Assembly (NCBI GenBank): GCA_016946835.1
Contig: JACVTC010000155.1
Span: 282,501 to 346,500 of the forward strand
Direction: 5' to 3'
Length of the DNA: 64,000 bases
Source of the DNA: Neocallimastix lanati (nom. inval.)
Taxonomy: Eukaryota; Neocallimastigomycota; Neocallimastigomycetes; Neocallimastigales; Neocallimastigaceae
In this document: piece by piece, positions 1 to 14,718 of the stretch
How positions within the stretch are numbered: the stretch's first letter is position 1
Layout: each line of letters opens with the position of its first letter
Position numbers and translations under genes: made by a program
The notes under the pieces: generated by a model
What the model was told of the DNA's origin: nothing
The model's input: only the letters and a program-made list of their open reading frames with translations
Databases searched by the model: none

Positions 1-87
1 TATATAATATATAAAATATAAAATTCATATAGTTATATATATATATTTATTTTTTTTATATATAATATATATTTTTTATATTTAAGC

Positions 88-118
<31 letters not shown>

Positions 119-3100
119 TCTATTAAATTTTAAAATTTAAATAGAAAAAAAGAATTGTTGGATTTCATTGAAAAAGGAAAGGAAGAGAGGACCTACAGAT
201 TTTTTCTGTATTTTTTTTTATTTTATTTTAATTTTTTTATTTTTTTATTTATTCCTTTAAAATCATTAAAAAGAAACTTTTTTTCTTATTTTTTTATTTT
301 TTTTTTTTTTATTTTTAAATTTTTTTAAAAAAAAATTTTTTTTTTCCATTTTTTATCTATTAATATTATTTTATTTTTTTTTTTAATAGATAAAAAACTT
401 TATCCTTATTTATAGGTAAAAAAAAAAAAAAATATATATTTATATTTATATTTATAAATATATAATTTTCTTTAAAAAAAAATTATTATTATTATTATTA
501 TAAATACTTTTATTATAATTATTATTATGATAAACAATTTTATTATTATTATTATTATTATTATTTAACTTCTTATTGATAATATATAAAAGTTTTTTTT
601 TTTTTTATTTATTTAAACAAAAAAAAAAGTTTATGAAAACTTTTAATTATATTAAATAAATATCCAACGTAAGTTTAAATGTTTAAAAGATACTAATATT
701 AAACAAATAAAAAAAAAAGTCCTTTTACGATTATTATTATTTTTTTATAACAAAAAAAAATAATTATTAGCATTTATAATAATAATATTTTAATAATAAT
801 AATAAGAATCAATATTTATTATTATAAATATTTTAATATTTGATTTATTCAATTATTTATTTATTTATTATTTATTCAATTATTTATTTATTTATTATTT
901 AATTATTTATTTATTTATTTATTATTAATTTTTATTTTTATAAATAAGTAAATTTTTTAATAAATTTAATTAATATTTTAATTAAATTTTTTATTTTTTT
1001 TTTTAATTTTTTTTATTATTTTTTATTTTTTTTTAAATATAAAAATTAAGATACAAATATTTAAATTTTTTAATTTTATTTTATTTTATTTTATTATTTG
1101 TTTTTTTGTATGTTTTTTAATTTTTAATACTTTTTTTTTTATTTTTTATTTTTTTGTTTTGTTATAATTAAAAAACTAAAAAAAAAAAAAAAAAAATTGA
1201 ATATTTAAAAATAAAAATTTATTTATTTTTTTTTAATATTTATTAAATAATAATTAATAAGAGTTTATACTTTTTTTTTTTTTAAATAATCCCTTTTTTT
1301 ATTTTTATTATTAATATTATTTTATAATTATTACTATTAATTTTTTTTTTATTATTATTAACTTTTAAATTTTTATATAAAGAATTGATATATATATATA
1401 ATATAAATATTTTTTAATAGTTATCGTGTCATTTAATATAAAAAATTCTTGTTTGGCTTTTATATCTCTACATCTATATTTATATAGTTTAATTTTTTTA
1501 TTATTATTTTATTATTTTTTTTAATATTTAATATTTCTACAAAAAAAAAAAAAAAAAAAAATTAATAATAAACTTTTTTATAAAAGATTTTAATTTTTTT
1601 TTTCTTTTAACCTTTCCTTACTATTTTACCAATGATTCATTTATGATGAATATAAAATAAAATAATAAATTGATAAAATAAAAAAAAAGTTAAAAATTTT
1701 TAATATTTTTTTTTATTATAGTATTCATTATTAATGGATGGTCAAAATTATTTTTAAACCTACTTTTGAAATTAATTCCTACATAAAATAAAGAAAAACT
1801 AAAACTTTGATATTTTAAAAAAAAAATAAAAATAAAAATAAAGATTATGCATTAACTTACCATATTATATTATAATATATAATAGTATTATTACTTAAAT
1901 AAATACATTAATCATTATTTATAGGTTTTTAAAAATAATATAAGAGAAATAATACATAATAATAATAATAAAAAAGCTATTATAATAATAATAATAGTAA
2001 TAAAATGAAAAGAAAAAAAAATTGAAATAAAAATAATATAAAATATAAGAATTAATAATATAATATATAATGTATAAGATATTAATAACAATAATAAAAT
2101 ATATAGATAGATTATCAATTTTTATTATTAATCAAAATTGAATATAAAATAAATATATATATATATATTATTTTTTATACTATTAATATTTATATACAAA
2201 TGCATTCTATTTATTTAATTTTAAAATAAAAATTAAAATTTATTAAAAAAAAAAAAAAAAGGAAAATTAAAAATCAAACTTTTTTTTTTTAAAAAAAAAA
2301 TTATATATATTTTTACAGATTTTTATTATTCATTATTAATTTTTTTTATATATATAATTGCTTTATTATTTTATTATTATCGCTTTATAGCGATGACTTT
2401 AATCTTTTTTTATGGAAAGAGAATTTTTTGCATGATTGGTAAAAAAAAAAAAAAAAAAAAAAAAAAGATTTAAATGGAAAATACTTTAAATATTCATAGC
2501 AACTATAACAAAAAAAATAAAAAAATAAAAATAAAATAAAGTAATAAATGAAATTAAAAATAAAAATAAATGAAAAATAATTTTTTTTTTTTTTTGTTTA
2601 TCTATACTTTATGAATTTAACCTTTTTTTTTTTTTACTTTTATATTGATGAAAAAAAAATATTATAATTGTAATAAAAAAAAAGTTAAAAGTGAATATAT
2701 ATATCTAATGTATGTATGTATGTATATATTTTATTAAATTTAAACTTTTTAATTTAATGAAATTAATATCAATTTTTTTTTTTTTATTTTTATTTTTTTA
2801 AAAAAATAAAAAATTCATATCTTTTCAAAAATTTTATGACTAATCTCTCATAAAATAAATAAATATATTTACATATATATAGGAGTATTCATATATAATT
2901 ATATATATGAAAAATTAATTATGAATTAATACCTATAAAAAAAATGAACAAGAAATAAATTATATATATATAAAAAAAAAGAAAAAAAAAAAAGATTATA
3001 TGAATTATGGATTGTATAAAAGAGAATGGAGAAAAAAAAAAAAAAAAAGGCCTATTGAATAAAAAAAAAAATCAATAAAATTCTTTTTTTTTTTTTGTAA

Positions 3101-3281
3101 TCTTTTATGGGATAAATCAAAATGAATATTTAAAGAGATATAAAATAAATATATATAAATAGTTATAAGTTTAGAGAGAGCTGTGGAATTATTTGAATTT
3201 TATTTTTCAAAGGAAAACAATTAAAATAAAATAATATAATAATATAACTATATCTATTTTTTCCTAAAATATTGAAATTAA

Positions 3282-3313
<32 letters not shown>

Positions 3314-3559
3314 AAAAATTTAATGATATATTTTATTACTTTTATTTTTAAGTATTTTTAAAAAAATGAAAAAAAAAAAAAAAAAATAATGAAGAATGAA
3401 GAATAAATAATAATTATAATTATGAATATTAAACAATAATTAGTATTATTTAGGATTATTTAATTTAATATTAAATATATATATATTTGTACTTTTTTTT
3501 TTTTTTGTATTTTTTAATAGTTAATTATACTTTAATATTATTATAGTATCTTCATCTAT
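1..3559. other. AT-rich gene-free region
   Basis: I see no supportable gene here. The DNA is almost only A and T, with T and A runs of 15-25 bases, ATT/AAT triplet runs (for example 480-565) and tetranucleotide ATTT runs (840-935). A short perfect hairpin with a GC-containing stem (ATCGC then GCGAT) lies near 2379-2394. Open frames in this stretch consist of Ile, Leu, Phe, Tyr and Lys codons and look like chance readings of AT sequence. Confidence 0.7.
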
Positions 3560-4110
3560 TATTAATTAATACTTAATTATTATAATTATAATTATAATTA
3601 TTATTATTATTATTATTGTATCTTTATTTATTTATGTTATTTGAACCACACCGATTTTTTTTTTTTTATATATATATTTTTTTTCTTTTAAAATTACAGA
3701 TAGAATTATTATAAATAATTATGTTATTTTATTTTTATTATTATTAATTTCTGTTGATACTCTATTAATTATTATTTATTTTATATTATAGTTTTCATTT
3801 TTATTTATACTATTTGAACCACACCGATTTTTTTTTTTTTAAAAAAAAAAAAGTATTACAGATAGAATTAAATTAATTTTAAATAATTTCTGTTATCTTT
3901 AAAATTAATTATTATTAATTATTATTAATTATGATTTATTATAATTAATTATGATATATTTTATATTAACTATGGTTTATTATTATCTATTATAATTAAT
4001 TATGATTTATTTTATATTAACAAAGTTTCTTTCTTTCTTTATACTATTTGAACCACACAAAAGAAAAAGAATAAAATATTTAAGAATAGAATTAATTAAT
4101 TTTTTTAATA
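3560..4110. repeat. Three irregular copies of a GAACCACACCGA-bearing unit
   Basis: The motif TATTTGAACCACACCGA occurs at about 3638 and 3812, and a version diverged after GAACCACAC occurs at about 4046. In the first two copies it is followed by a T run and then by ACAGATAGAATT. The third has AAGAATAGAATT instead. Flanking text such as TTATAATTAATTATGATTTATT is also repeated. Spacings are about 173 and 234 bases, so this is a degenerate tandem repeat. No coding potential is seen. Confidence 0.6.
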
Positions 4111-5045
4111 AATTTAAATTTAAATTTTTTTTTTTTTTAAAAAAATATGTATATATATTTATTTATATATAATAAAAGATTAAATATAAAAAAAAAAAAA
4201 AAAACCTAAACTTAAAAAAAATACAAATAAAATACAAATAAAAAAGAAAAAATTCATATAAATTAATTAAATCATTAGAATCATTTACTTTAATAATAAA
4301 ATATTAATTTTATCATTTATTATTTCTTCTTTTTCTTTTTCCTTTTTTTATTTTATTTTTTTTATTTTTCCTTTTTTTTTTTTTTTTTGTTATAGTTTAT
4401 TTTTATTATAATTTTTTTTCTATACTTAATAAACTTTTTTTTTTTTTTTTTTAGTTTTTCTGTTTTTCAATAAATCTGTAATATTTTTTTTTAAATTTCT
4501 TCTCCCTTTTTTAAAAAAAGTTTTTAAGCTTTCTATATATAAAAAAAAAACAACTTAAAATAACAATCATCCTTTTTTTTTTCTAATAATAATAAAAATA
4601 AAAATAATAATAATAATAATAATAATAATAATTTTCTTTTACAATAGTATATATAATAATAAAAAAAAAAATATTGGTTAATGAAAACAAATAGATCAAA
4701 TTAGGATTAAAAATGAAAAAAAGTTGCTTAATGAATTATGATTTAATTTTATTAGTAATAAATAATAATAACTCTAAGTAAATTATTAATTATACTTAAT
4801 TACTTATAAATTCCTATATTTTATTAAACTTTTATTATTATTATTTAATAATATTAAAGATTATTTGTATTTTTTTTTTTATTTTTATTTTATTATTATT
4901 TTATTATATTTATTTAAAAGAAAAAAAAAATATATATTTTTTTTTAATTTTTCTTATTTTATCTTTTAATAATTTAAAAAAGTTTATGCAATTCTTTCAA
5001 TTCAGTTTGATGGATAATAAAAAAAAAGATTAAAATATTAATAAA

Positions 5046-5107
<62 letters not shown>

Positions 5108-6107
5108 AAAAAGAAAAGTAAAAAATTAATTTAATGACTTTAAATACTAATAATTAACATTTTAATAAAAAAAAAAAAAATTTAAAATAAAAAAACAAAA
5201 AATTGAGTTTTAAATTATTTTTATCTATGACAACTTAAGAATATTTAAATTTTAGGTTCAAAAAAAAAAAAGTGAAATATTTTTATTATTCTTATTATTT
5301 AGAAAAAATTATTATAATTATTATTATTATTTGATACATAATTAAAAGATAAATAATAAGATGTATAATAATAAAATAAGATAAAAATAATTTAGAGCTA
5401 ATAAATATGTATAATAAAAAAAGTTTAAAAAGTTTAGAAATAGATAGAATGGTAATAATGATTTTTATTTAAAAAAAAAAACAAGAATTAACATTAACCT
5501 CTTAAAACTTTATAATAATAATTTTTTATTCTATAAATATAATTATTATAATTATAATTAAAGTTAAAATAATTTATTAATAAGAGTTGTGTATTATTTA
5601 ATTAATATTGATAATAAAACCAAATATAAAACTATTCATATAATTTTCTTAAATTATTAACATTATTATTTCTAATTGTAAGTCAGCTTCTTTTCTTTTT
5701 TTTTTTTTTTTATAAAAGCATTATTCATTATTTATGAATGAATGAATAAATGAATGAATGATTCAAAGTAATACATTATTATATATAATTTTTAGTAGAA
5801 GCTTTTAAATCCATTATTAAAATTAAATAATATTTAATTATTATTAAATAATTAAAATATAAAAATAAAAAATTAAAAAAAAATTTTTTTTTTTTTAATT
5901 CATATTTTTTTATTGCTATGCATTTATTTATTTTGAATAGTAATCTCTATGAATGGATGACTCACCGTCTATTAAGATTGACGATATTCGAAGTAGTTTA
6001 TTATTATTCCTTTACTACACATTCTATTATTTCTGTCCTTTTTTTTATATATATATATACTTTTTATTCTATTAATAATAAATAATTGAATAATAAATAA
6101 TAAAAAG
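4111..6107. other. AT-rich gene-free region
   Basis: Homopolymers, an AAT-triplet run (4588-4632) and scattered short repeats. A 60-base patch at 5940-6005 has more mixed composition (it contains GATGACTCACCGTC) but has no frame, hairpin or family resemblance that I can defend. Confidence 0.6.
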
Positions 6108-6421
6108 AATTAAAAGAGTATTTATTAATAAATAATAAATAAATAATAAATAATAAATAATAAATAATAAATAATAAATAATAAATAATAAATAATAAAT
6201 AATAAATAATAAATAATAAATAATAAATAATAAATAATAAATAATAAATAATAAATAATAAATAATAAATAATAAATAATAAATAATAAATAATAAATAA
6301 TAAATAATAAATAATAAATAATTAATAATAAATAATTAAATAATAAATAATAAATAATAAATAATAAATAATAAATAATAAATAATAAATAATAAATAAT
6401 AAATAATAAATAATAAATAAA
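6108..6421. repeat. Heptanucleotide (AATAAAT)n array
   Basis: A nearly pure 7-base repeat, read as TAATAAA on this strand, runs for about 300 bases. It begins at an AAAAAGAATTAAAAGAGTATTTATTAATA block. That block is a variant of a motif found in the other arrays of the first 20 kb. Confidence 0.85.
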
Positions 6422-6894
6422 TATATTTAATAATCCTTAATTAGATTCACATCCCCCAAAAAAATTAAAATTATCAATTATCTATATAAATATTTATATA
6501 TAAATTTTTATATTATCATTTTTATTATTTAATAGAACTATTCTGTATATTATAATTAATATATAATATATATATATAATATAGAGATAACGCTATTGAT
6601 GCATTTAACCAATGAATGATCTAATACTCATTTTCTATTGGTGAAAATATTTTTAAGAAATTTATAACAAAATAAATAACAATTTATTTATTTATTTATC
6701 TATATATTATTTATATATATATATATTATTTATTTATCTATTTATTTATTATTTAATTATTTATTTATCTATATATTATTTATCTATTTATTTATCTATT
6801 TATTTATTATTTAATTATATGTTTTATATAAAAATTCTACTTTAATATGTTTATTATTAAATAGAAATAAAATTCTATTATTTAAATAGTTGAT

Positions 6895-7035
6895 AGAGAC
6901 ATTAAATGAACATAATTCATTTTTGAATCAGTTTCAACTCTTCTCTATAAAAAGATGGCCGCTCTGATACCATCAATGATTGACCATATATAGGCAGGAG
7001 AGGTGCCTTATTAACCTCCTCCTCTGGTAAAAAAA
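6895..7035. other. Mixed-composition island with alternative hairpins
   Basis: About 140 bases have near-normal GC content inside a desert of AT. The right half has two mutually exclusive stems. One is AGGC (6992-6995) with GCCT (7005-7008). The other is AGGAGAGGT (6996-7004) with ACCTCCTCCT (7014-7023). Frames are short and contain stops. It could be a small structured RNA, a transposon scrap or a gene fossil. It does not match a tRNA, 5S rRNA or spliceosomal RNA that I recognise. Confidence 0.4.
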
Positions 7036-7449
7036 AAATAAGAAATAAGGAGACAACTTCAAAATAAGAAAAAAAAAAATTAAAAATTAAATAAATAAAA
7101 ATATGAAAAAATTTTTATAATTTTTAATTTATATATATTTTATATATTTATTTATATAATATTGAAATATATTAATATTATACAGACAGAATATATATTA
7201 TTATATATTATTATATATTTTATCAGAATACTATATATATTACATAGTTTATATTTTATATATTTTTATATATAATAGATAATATATTATCAATAAAATT
7301 ATCCATAAATTCTTATAATGGACCTAATTTTACATCTGCCATACAATTCAATTCATGTACATATTAACAATATACTTGATTTATATTTACACCAATTAAA
7401 ATCTCAATTTAAACTTTATTTATTAATAAAATAATACTATATATTAAAT

Positions 7450-8185
7450 AATAAAAAGAGCATTTAATAATAAATAATAAATAATAAATAATAAATAATT
7501 GAATAATAAATAATAAATAATTAAATAATAAATAATAAATAATAAATAATAAATAATAAATAATAAATAATAAATAATAAATAATAAATAATAAATAATA
7601 AATAATAAATAATAAATAATAAATAATAAATAATAAATAATAAATAATAAATAATAAATAATAAATAATAAATAATAAATAATAAATAATAAATAATAAA
7701 TAATAAATAATAAATAATAAATAATAAATAATAAATAATTAAATAATAAATAATAAATAATAAATAATAAATAATAAATAATAAATAATAAATAATAAAT
7801 AATAAATAATAAATAATAAATAATAAATAATAAATAATAAATAATAAATAATAAATAATAAATAATAAATAATAAATAATAAATAATAAATAATAAATAA
7901 TAAAAAGAATATTTATTAATAAATAATAAATAATAAATAATAAATAATAAATAATTAAATAATTGAATATAAATAATAAATAATTAAATAATAAAAAGAG
8001 TATTTATTAATAAATAATAAATAATAAATAATTAAATAATAAAAAAGAAGTATATATTAATAATAAATAATTAAATAATAAAAAAGTATTTATTAATAAT
8101 ATATAATTAAATAAGAGTATATTTAATGGTATTTATATAAAATGAAAGTATTTATTAATTAAATAATTGAATAAATTAAATAATA
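7450..8185. repeat. Heptanucleotide (AATAAAT)n array with embedded AAAAAGAGTATTTATTAATA blocks
   Basis: Roughly 700 bases of the 7-base unit are interrupted by AATTGAATAATAA variants. Toward the right end there are at least three AATAATAAAAAGAGTATTTATTAATA-type blocks or close variants (about 7900, 7990 and 8040). The same block occurs in reverse complement in the 10505-11365 array. Confidence 0.85.
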
Positions 8186-9252
8186 AATAAATCTCCTTTT
8201 TTCCTTTTTTTTTTTCCTTTTTTTGTATTTTTTAAAATTTAAAATTTAAAATATAAAAGGAAATAAAAATGAAAAAAAAAAAAAAAAAAGGAAAAAATTT
8301 TTTTTTAAAAAACCAGAAAAGACAAAAATAAAAAAAAAAGAAGATTTTATTATGCCGTTTTTTAAAATATTTTTTATATTTTTTATTTTTTTTATTTTTA
8401 TTTTTTTCTTATGATTCAACCAACTCACTTTATAAATTTACAATTAACTCACCACTATCTACCACAACTTATTTATATATAATAATTTATATATGATAAT
8501 CATAACTATTTTTATATATGATAATCATAACTATTTATATATGATAACTATTTATAATCATAGTTATAACTATTTATATATGATAACTATTTACAATCAT
8601 TATAGAAAATAAATATTGATAGATGTAAAAATAAATAACAAAAAAAAAACTTTTTTTTTTTTTTTTTTTTTTTTAATAATTTTAAAAAGCTGAAACTGAA
8701 ACTGAAACTGAAACTTTAACGGACGGTCAAGTTTGGTTTTGTTTTAGAATTTAATCCTATTTTATTTATTTATTTATTTATCTATTTATTATTTATTTAT
8801 TTATTTATTATTTATTTATTTATTTATTCATTATTTATTTATTTATTTATTCATTATTTATTTATTTATTCATTATTTATTTATTTATTCATTATTTATT
8901 TATTTATTTAAAGTTGTTACTTTAAAAAGGAATTTTTTTTTCTTTTTTTTTTTTTTTTTTTTTTTTTTGAAAAATTAAAATTAAATTTTAAAATTATAAT
9001 AATAAAAAAAAAAGGAGAAGAATAAAATAAAATAAAATAAAATAAAATAAAAAATAAAATTAAAGAAGAGGCAAAAGTTTAGCAATGAAATAATAAAATA
9101 AAACCAAAGTTTAAAAATGAAATAATAAAAGATTATACAAAAATAAAAGGACCTGTCCATCATTTAAGCAGTCATTAATTAAAGGATAAGGATAAAGGAG
9201 AGGAGAGGAGAGAAGAAGAAAAGATCGATAATAGTTGAAAAAATAAAATTTT

Positions 9253-9284
<32 letters not shown>

Positions 9285-10504
9285 TTTTGGATTATTATTT
9301 ATTAATAGATAATAGATAAATAAATATTTTTAATTCTTATCCATTTATTAATGCTCTTATATTTTATAGTTATTTTTATTCTTTTTATTTTTTATATTTA
9401 AATTTATTATTTTTTTTTTATTTTTTATTTTTTTTCCTTTTATTGTTATTATTATTATTATTTAAATCGTTGGTCATTTTCTCATCCCTTAACTTTTATT
9501 TCATAATAACTATTTAAATAAATAATAAATAATAATAAATAAAAAGAAAAAAAAGGTAATAAAAATGTATTATATAAATATATAAAATATGAATTTGCCA
9601 CCACCACCACCAATGAAATTAATTTCATTCGATTGTTTTTTTTTTTTTTTTTTACTTACCATGAACAGAGTTTCATAAAAAAAAAATGAAAATAAAATAA
9701 AATAAAACAAAAGTTGATAAATAATTCTATCAAATTAATAATAAATAATAAATAATAAATAATTAAATAATAAATAATAAATAATAATAAAAATGAGGTT
9801 TAAAAATAAAAATATTAAATATAAAATTTATATTTTAAAGATAGAGAAATGAAAATTAATAAAAAAAAAAATTAAAATAATTATGAATAGATATTTTTAT
9901 ATTTTTTATATTTTTATATTTTTTATATTTTTTATATTTTTATATATCATTTTTTATTTGTTTTTCTTGTTTATTTTTAGCTTTTTTTTTTTTAGTTTTC
10001 TTCATCCTTTTTTTTTTTTTTTTTTCATTCATTCATTCATTCTTTCAATCTCATTTTTATGAACATTAAAAGCCGTTTCAACTTTTTTTAAATTAAAAAA
10101 AAAATTTTTTTTTTTTTTGTTTTTTTTAAATCTTTTCAATTTTATTTAAAATTTCCTTTTTTGAATAAAAATTAAACTTTAATTCAGATTGTGTAACCTT
10201 ATATTTAATTACATTTTAAAGTTTTTAAAGTTTTATTTTTAATTAAACATTTTTCAATTTTAATATAAAATGTTTTAAATTAATTTAAATACAAATTTTA
10301 AAAAATTAAAATTAAAGTTAATTATTTATTTATTTAATTTAATTTAATTAAAAAAGAGATAAAACAAGAATTAATTTAAATTATATTAAATTAATAATAG
10401 CCTATATAATAATTAAATAGAATAAATATAATAAATTATACTTTATTTATATTAAAATAAATGAATAAATAAAACATATTTTAATTTTTTTTTAAATATT
10501 ATCT
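8186..10504. other. AT-rich gene-free region with small repeats
   Basis: Contains an (ATTT)n stretch with five CATTATTTATTTATTT-type units (8762-8912), four copies of CTGAAA (8691-8716), purine-rich GAGGAGAGGAGAG (9198-9212) and T and A runs. At 9589-9635 an ATG followed by AAT TTG and five CCA proline codons has gene-like base use, but it runs into a T tract after about 16 codons. I cannot join it to anything. Confidence 0.55.
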
Positions 10505-11365
10505 ATTTTATCAATTATTTATTATTTATTATTTATTAATAAATACTCTTTTTATTATTTATTATTTATTATTTATTAACAAATACTCTTTTTATTATTA
10601 TTTAATATTTAATATTTATTACTTTTTTATTATTTATTTATTATTTATTAATAAATACTCTTTTTATTATTTATTATTTATTAATAAATACTCTTTTTAT
10701 TATTTATTATTTATTATTTATTATTTATTATTCATTATTTATTATTTATTATTTATTATTTATTAATTATTATTTATTATTTATTATTTATTATTTATTA
10801 ATAAATACTCTTTTTATTATTCAATTATTTATTAATAAATACTCTTTTTATTATTTATTATTTATTATTTATTAATAAATACTCTTCTTATTATTCAATT
10901 ATTTATTAATAAATACTCTTTTTATTATTCAATTATTTATTAATAAATACTCTTTTTATTATTTATTATTTATTATTTATTAATAAATACTCTTCTTATT
11001 ATTCAATTATTTATTAATAAATACTCTTTTTATTATTCAATTATTTATTAATAAATACTCTTTTTATTATTTATTATTTATTATTTATTAATAAATACTC
11101 TTCTTATTATTCAATTATTTATTAATAAATACTCTTTTTATTATTTATTATTTATTATTTATTAATAAATACTCTTTTTATTATTCAATTATTTATTAAT
11201 AAATACTCTTTTTATTATTTAATTATTTATTATTTATTAATAAATAGTCATTTTATTATTTATTATTCAATTATTTATTATTTATTATTTATTAATAATA
11301 CTCTTTTTATTATTTATTATTTAATTATTTAATAATAAATACTTTTTTTATTATTAATTATTTAT
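10505..11365. repeat. Array of AATAAATACTCTTTTTATTATT units in a heptanucleotide background
   Basis: About 19 copies of TTAATAAATACTCTTTTTATTATT, with single-base variants such as CTCTTCTT and TAGTCATT, are separated by one to several ATTTATT heptamers or by CAATTATTT. Spacing is mostly 30-45 bases. This is the densest occurrence of the motif in the window. Its reverse complement lies in the arrays at 7450-8185 and 17185-17530, and the same orientation recurs at 19560-19650. Confidence 0.88.
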
Positions 11366-13815
11366 TTCTGCATAAAGATGATAAATGATTAAAAATGATT
11401 ATCAAAATAATAAAATAACCTTTTTTGAAAGTTTAGATATAATAGAATCTATATTAATTATATCTAAATAAATAAAAAGAAATATTTATTTTTATTATTA
11501 TTATTAATTTTTTATTTTTTATTATTATGACAGAAATTTAAAAAACAATAAAATAAAATAAAATAAAATAAATGAATAATAATAAATAATAATCATACTA
11601 ATAATAATAATAATAATAAATAATAAATAATAATAAATAATAATAAATAATAATAAAATTATATTTATCTTAAAATGAAGCATAAAAATAAATGACTTTT
11701 TTATCAAGTCAATTTGAAATTCAATGTAGTGATAAGATTAAAAAAAAATAAAGGAAAAGAAAGAAGACACTATTTAAACTATTTCTGTAAATTCATATTT
11801 ATATATATATATATCTGTATATATATATTTTTCTGTATATTTTTTTTCTGTATATTTATTATTATTATTATTATTATTGTTATATTATTAGTATATTAGT
11901 ATTTTTTTTTTTTTAATCTTTTATTATATAAGAAATACGTTTTATCAGATTTTTTTTTTTTTTAAATAATAATAATAAATATATAAAAGAAACCAAAATA
12001 ATGATAATATTAAATAATAAATAATAAATAATAAATAATAGATAATAATAGTTAACAAATAATGATAAATAATAATAGATAATAATAAAAATCCATAATA
12101 ATGATAATAATAATATAAAAGAAAAAATATATATTTTTATAGGTTCTAAACTTCATATATTTAAGTAATCCTATCTTTCCCATATTTTCTACATTTAATT
12201 TTATGATTCTAATATTTAATTCATGATTATTAAATTCAATATTTGATAATTAAATGTATAATTATTTTATTAAAATAAAAAAATTATATTTTCAATATAT
12301 TGTTAATATATTAAATGTTTATATTTTATATATATTTATTTATAATTAAAATATATTTTAATTTATTTCAATTATAATTTTTTTATTCATTCATTTTTAC
12401 TTTGAATTAATTAAATAATAAATTAATTAATTATTTATCATTTATTTATTTATTTATTAATTAATTATTTATTTATTTATTTTTCATCAATGAAATGTAT
12501 GGATGATCCACCTGAAAAGAAGAAGAAAGAAAAGTTTTTTCGTAAAAAAAAAGGTTAAATGTGAAAATGAAAATGAAAAAAAAAAAAAAAAGATATATAT
12601 ATATATATTTTTTATTTATTAATTATTAATTATTAGTTAAATATTCTATATATAAATATTATATTTAATTTTTATTTAATTTTTAATTTTCTTACGATTT
12701 TTTTTATTTTTTTCTTTTTCACATTTTTATCATAAGATTTTTTTTTTTGTTATTTTTATCTTTATTTTTATTTGTTAACATTATTTTTTTTTTGTATTAA
12801 ATTTTTATTTATTACACTATTTATGATATAATAATAGTAAAAAAAAAAAAAAAAAAGTCCTTCATGAAACTATTATTTTGTGGTATTTCAATTCTAGCAG
12901 TCAAATGATTTATTTTGTTTTATAGCTTCTTCTTTCTATTAGATTACTATTTTTAATAGGCTTAGGGTCCTTTTTTCTCCTTCAAATTTTTTATTTTATT
13001 TATATTTTATTTACATTTTTATAAATATAAATTTATATTTAATAAACTTACAAATGAATTAAAACGCATTAGCATTAGCATTTATTTCATTATTTTATAT
13101 AATAGAAAAAAAAAAAAAAAAAAGATAGTTTTCTATATATAGAGGTATATATAAATACACTTAAATGCAATGCCATCGTAAATCTTTCCATAATTGATGA
13201 AGTTTATTTCTAATAAAGCATTTTTTAACTTTAATTAGGAAAAACTATTAACTCTTTTTTTTTTTTTTAAAAAAGATTTAAATAGGATATACTTTATATA
13301 TATTAATAAATTTATATATTTGAAATAAATATTTATATTTTATAATATAAACATATATTATTAATATTAATTCTACTTATTATTTTAACATTTTTATCTC
13401 CCTTTTTATTTTTATTTTTATTTTTATTTTTATTTTTTATTTTACCATGAATTAATCATTTTTCTATTTTTCTATTTTCTATTTCCATAATTTTACTTTT
13501 AAGCCCAAGTTAAAAAAAAAAAAAAAAAATAAATATCTATTTTTATGAAATTATTCTATTATTATTAATCATATTATTAATTATTATTAATTATTATTTT
13601 ATGTTTTATTAATGACATTATTAATTAAAATAAAAATAATAAATAAAAATAAAAAACTTTAACTTTAAAATTTTCCTTTTTTCCTTTTCCTTTTTTTTTT
13701 TTCCCAAATTTTCCTTTTTCCTTTTTCCTTTTTCTTTTTATAAACTTCATAGTTATAAATATTATTATTTTAAGTATCATCAATAAACTATAATAAATTT
13801 GATTAACCTTAAAAA

Positions 13816-13851
<36 letters not shown>

Positions 13852-14187
13852 TATATATAAATAAATATAATTAGTAAAATTTATCTTTTTACATATATAT
13901 AACCCCTAGCATTAAAAATAAATAATAATAATCCATCATAATTAATAATAAAAATTAATATACAAATTGAATTACTATCAATATTATTAATAATAATAAA
14001 CAATGAAATGAAAATGAAAAAAAAATTATTTTTTTAAGATTTAATAAAAGATATTATATATTTTTTCCCATTTCATTTAATAACAATAAAGAAAATTTTA
14101 AGCTATAATAATAAAATGAATAATAAAATTCTTTTTATTCTTTAGAATATTTTAAAAATAAAAGGACTTTTACAAAAAAAAAAAAAA

Positions 14188-14220
<33 letters not shown>

Positions 14221-14681
14221 TACATTAGAAAATATTGTGATATAATAAATATAACAAAAAAAAAAAATGAAAAAAAAAAAAATACATATATATAAATAAT
14301 AATAATAATAATAATAATAATATATATATAATTAGTAATCATTAAATTTTAAATTTAGTAATAATAATTAATAATATCGTAATTCTTTTAACTCCATTAA
14401 GAATAATTTAATTATCATCTTAATCATTATCATCATCATGTCATTATCATAGTTTATCTCATGAAAACCAAGAAAGATGAAAAAAAAAATATTTAAATTT
14501 TTAAATTAATATAATTATTTTTTTTTATATTTTATTTTATTTTATTTTTTTCTTTTTTAGAGAATGTTGATTTTATATTGTTGGATTTTGTGTGAGGAGG
14601 AGTGAGAAGGAATGTTTCCATTATCAACATCATGACTATAATTTTAAAAAAAAAATTAGGCTTATATTCCTAAAATTTCTT

Positions 14682-14718
<37 letters not shown>

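Noticed and set aside
6108-6421. Telomeric repeat array
   Set aside because: The unit is AATAAAT without the G-rich strand expected of telomeres, and arrays are interstitial on both strands.
6895-7035. tRNA gene
   Set aside because: No cloverleaf, no acceptable B box (GGTTCGAATCC-like) and no acceptor stem could be found.
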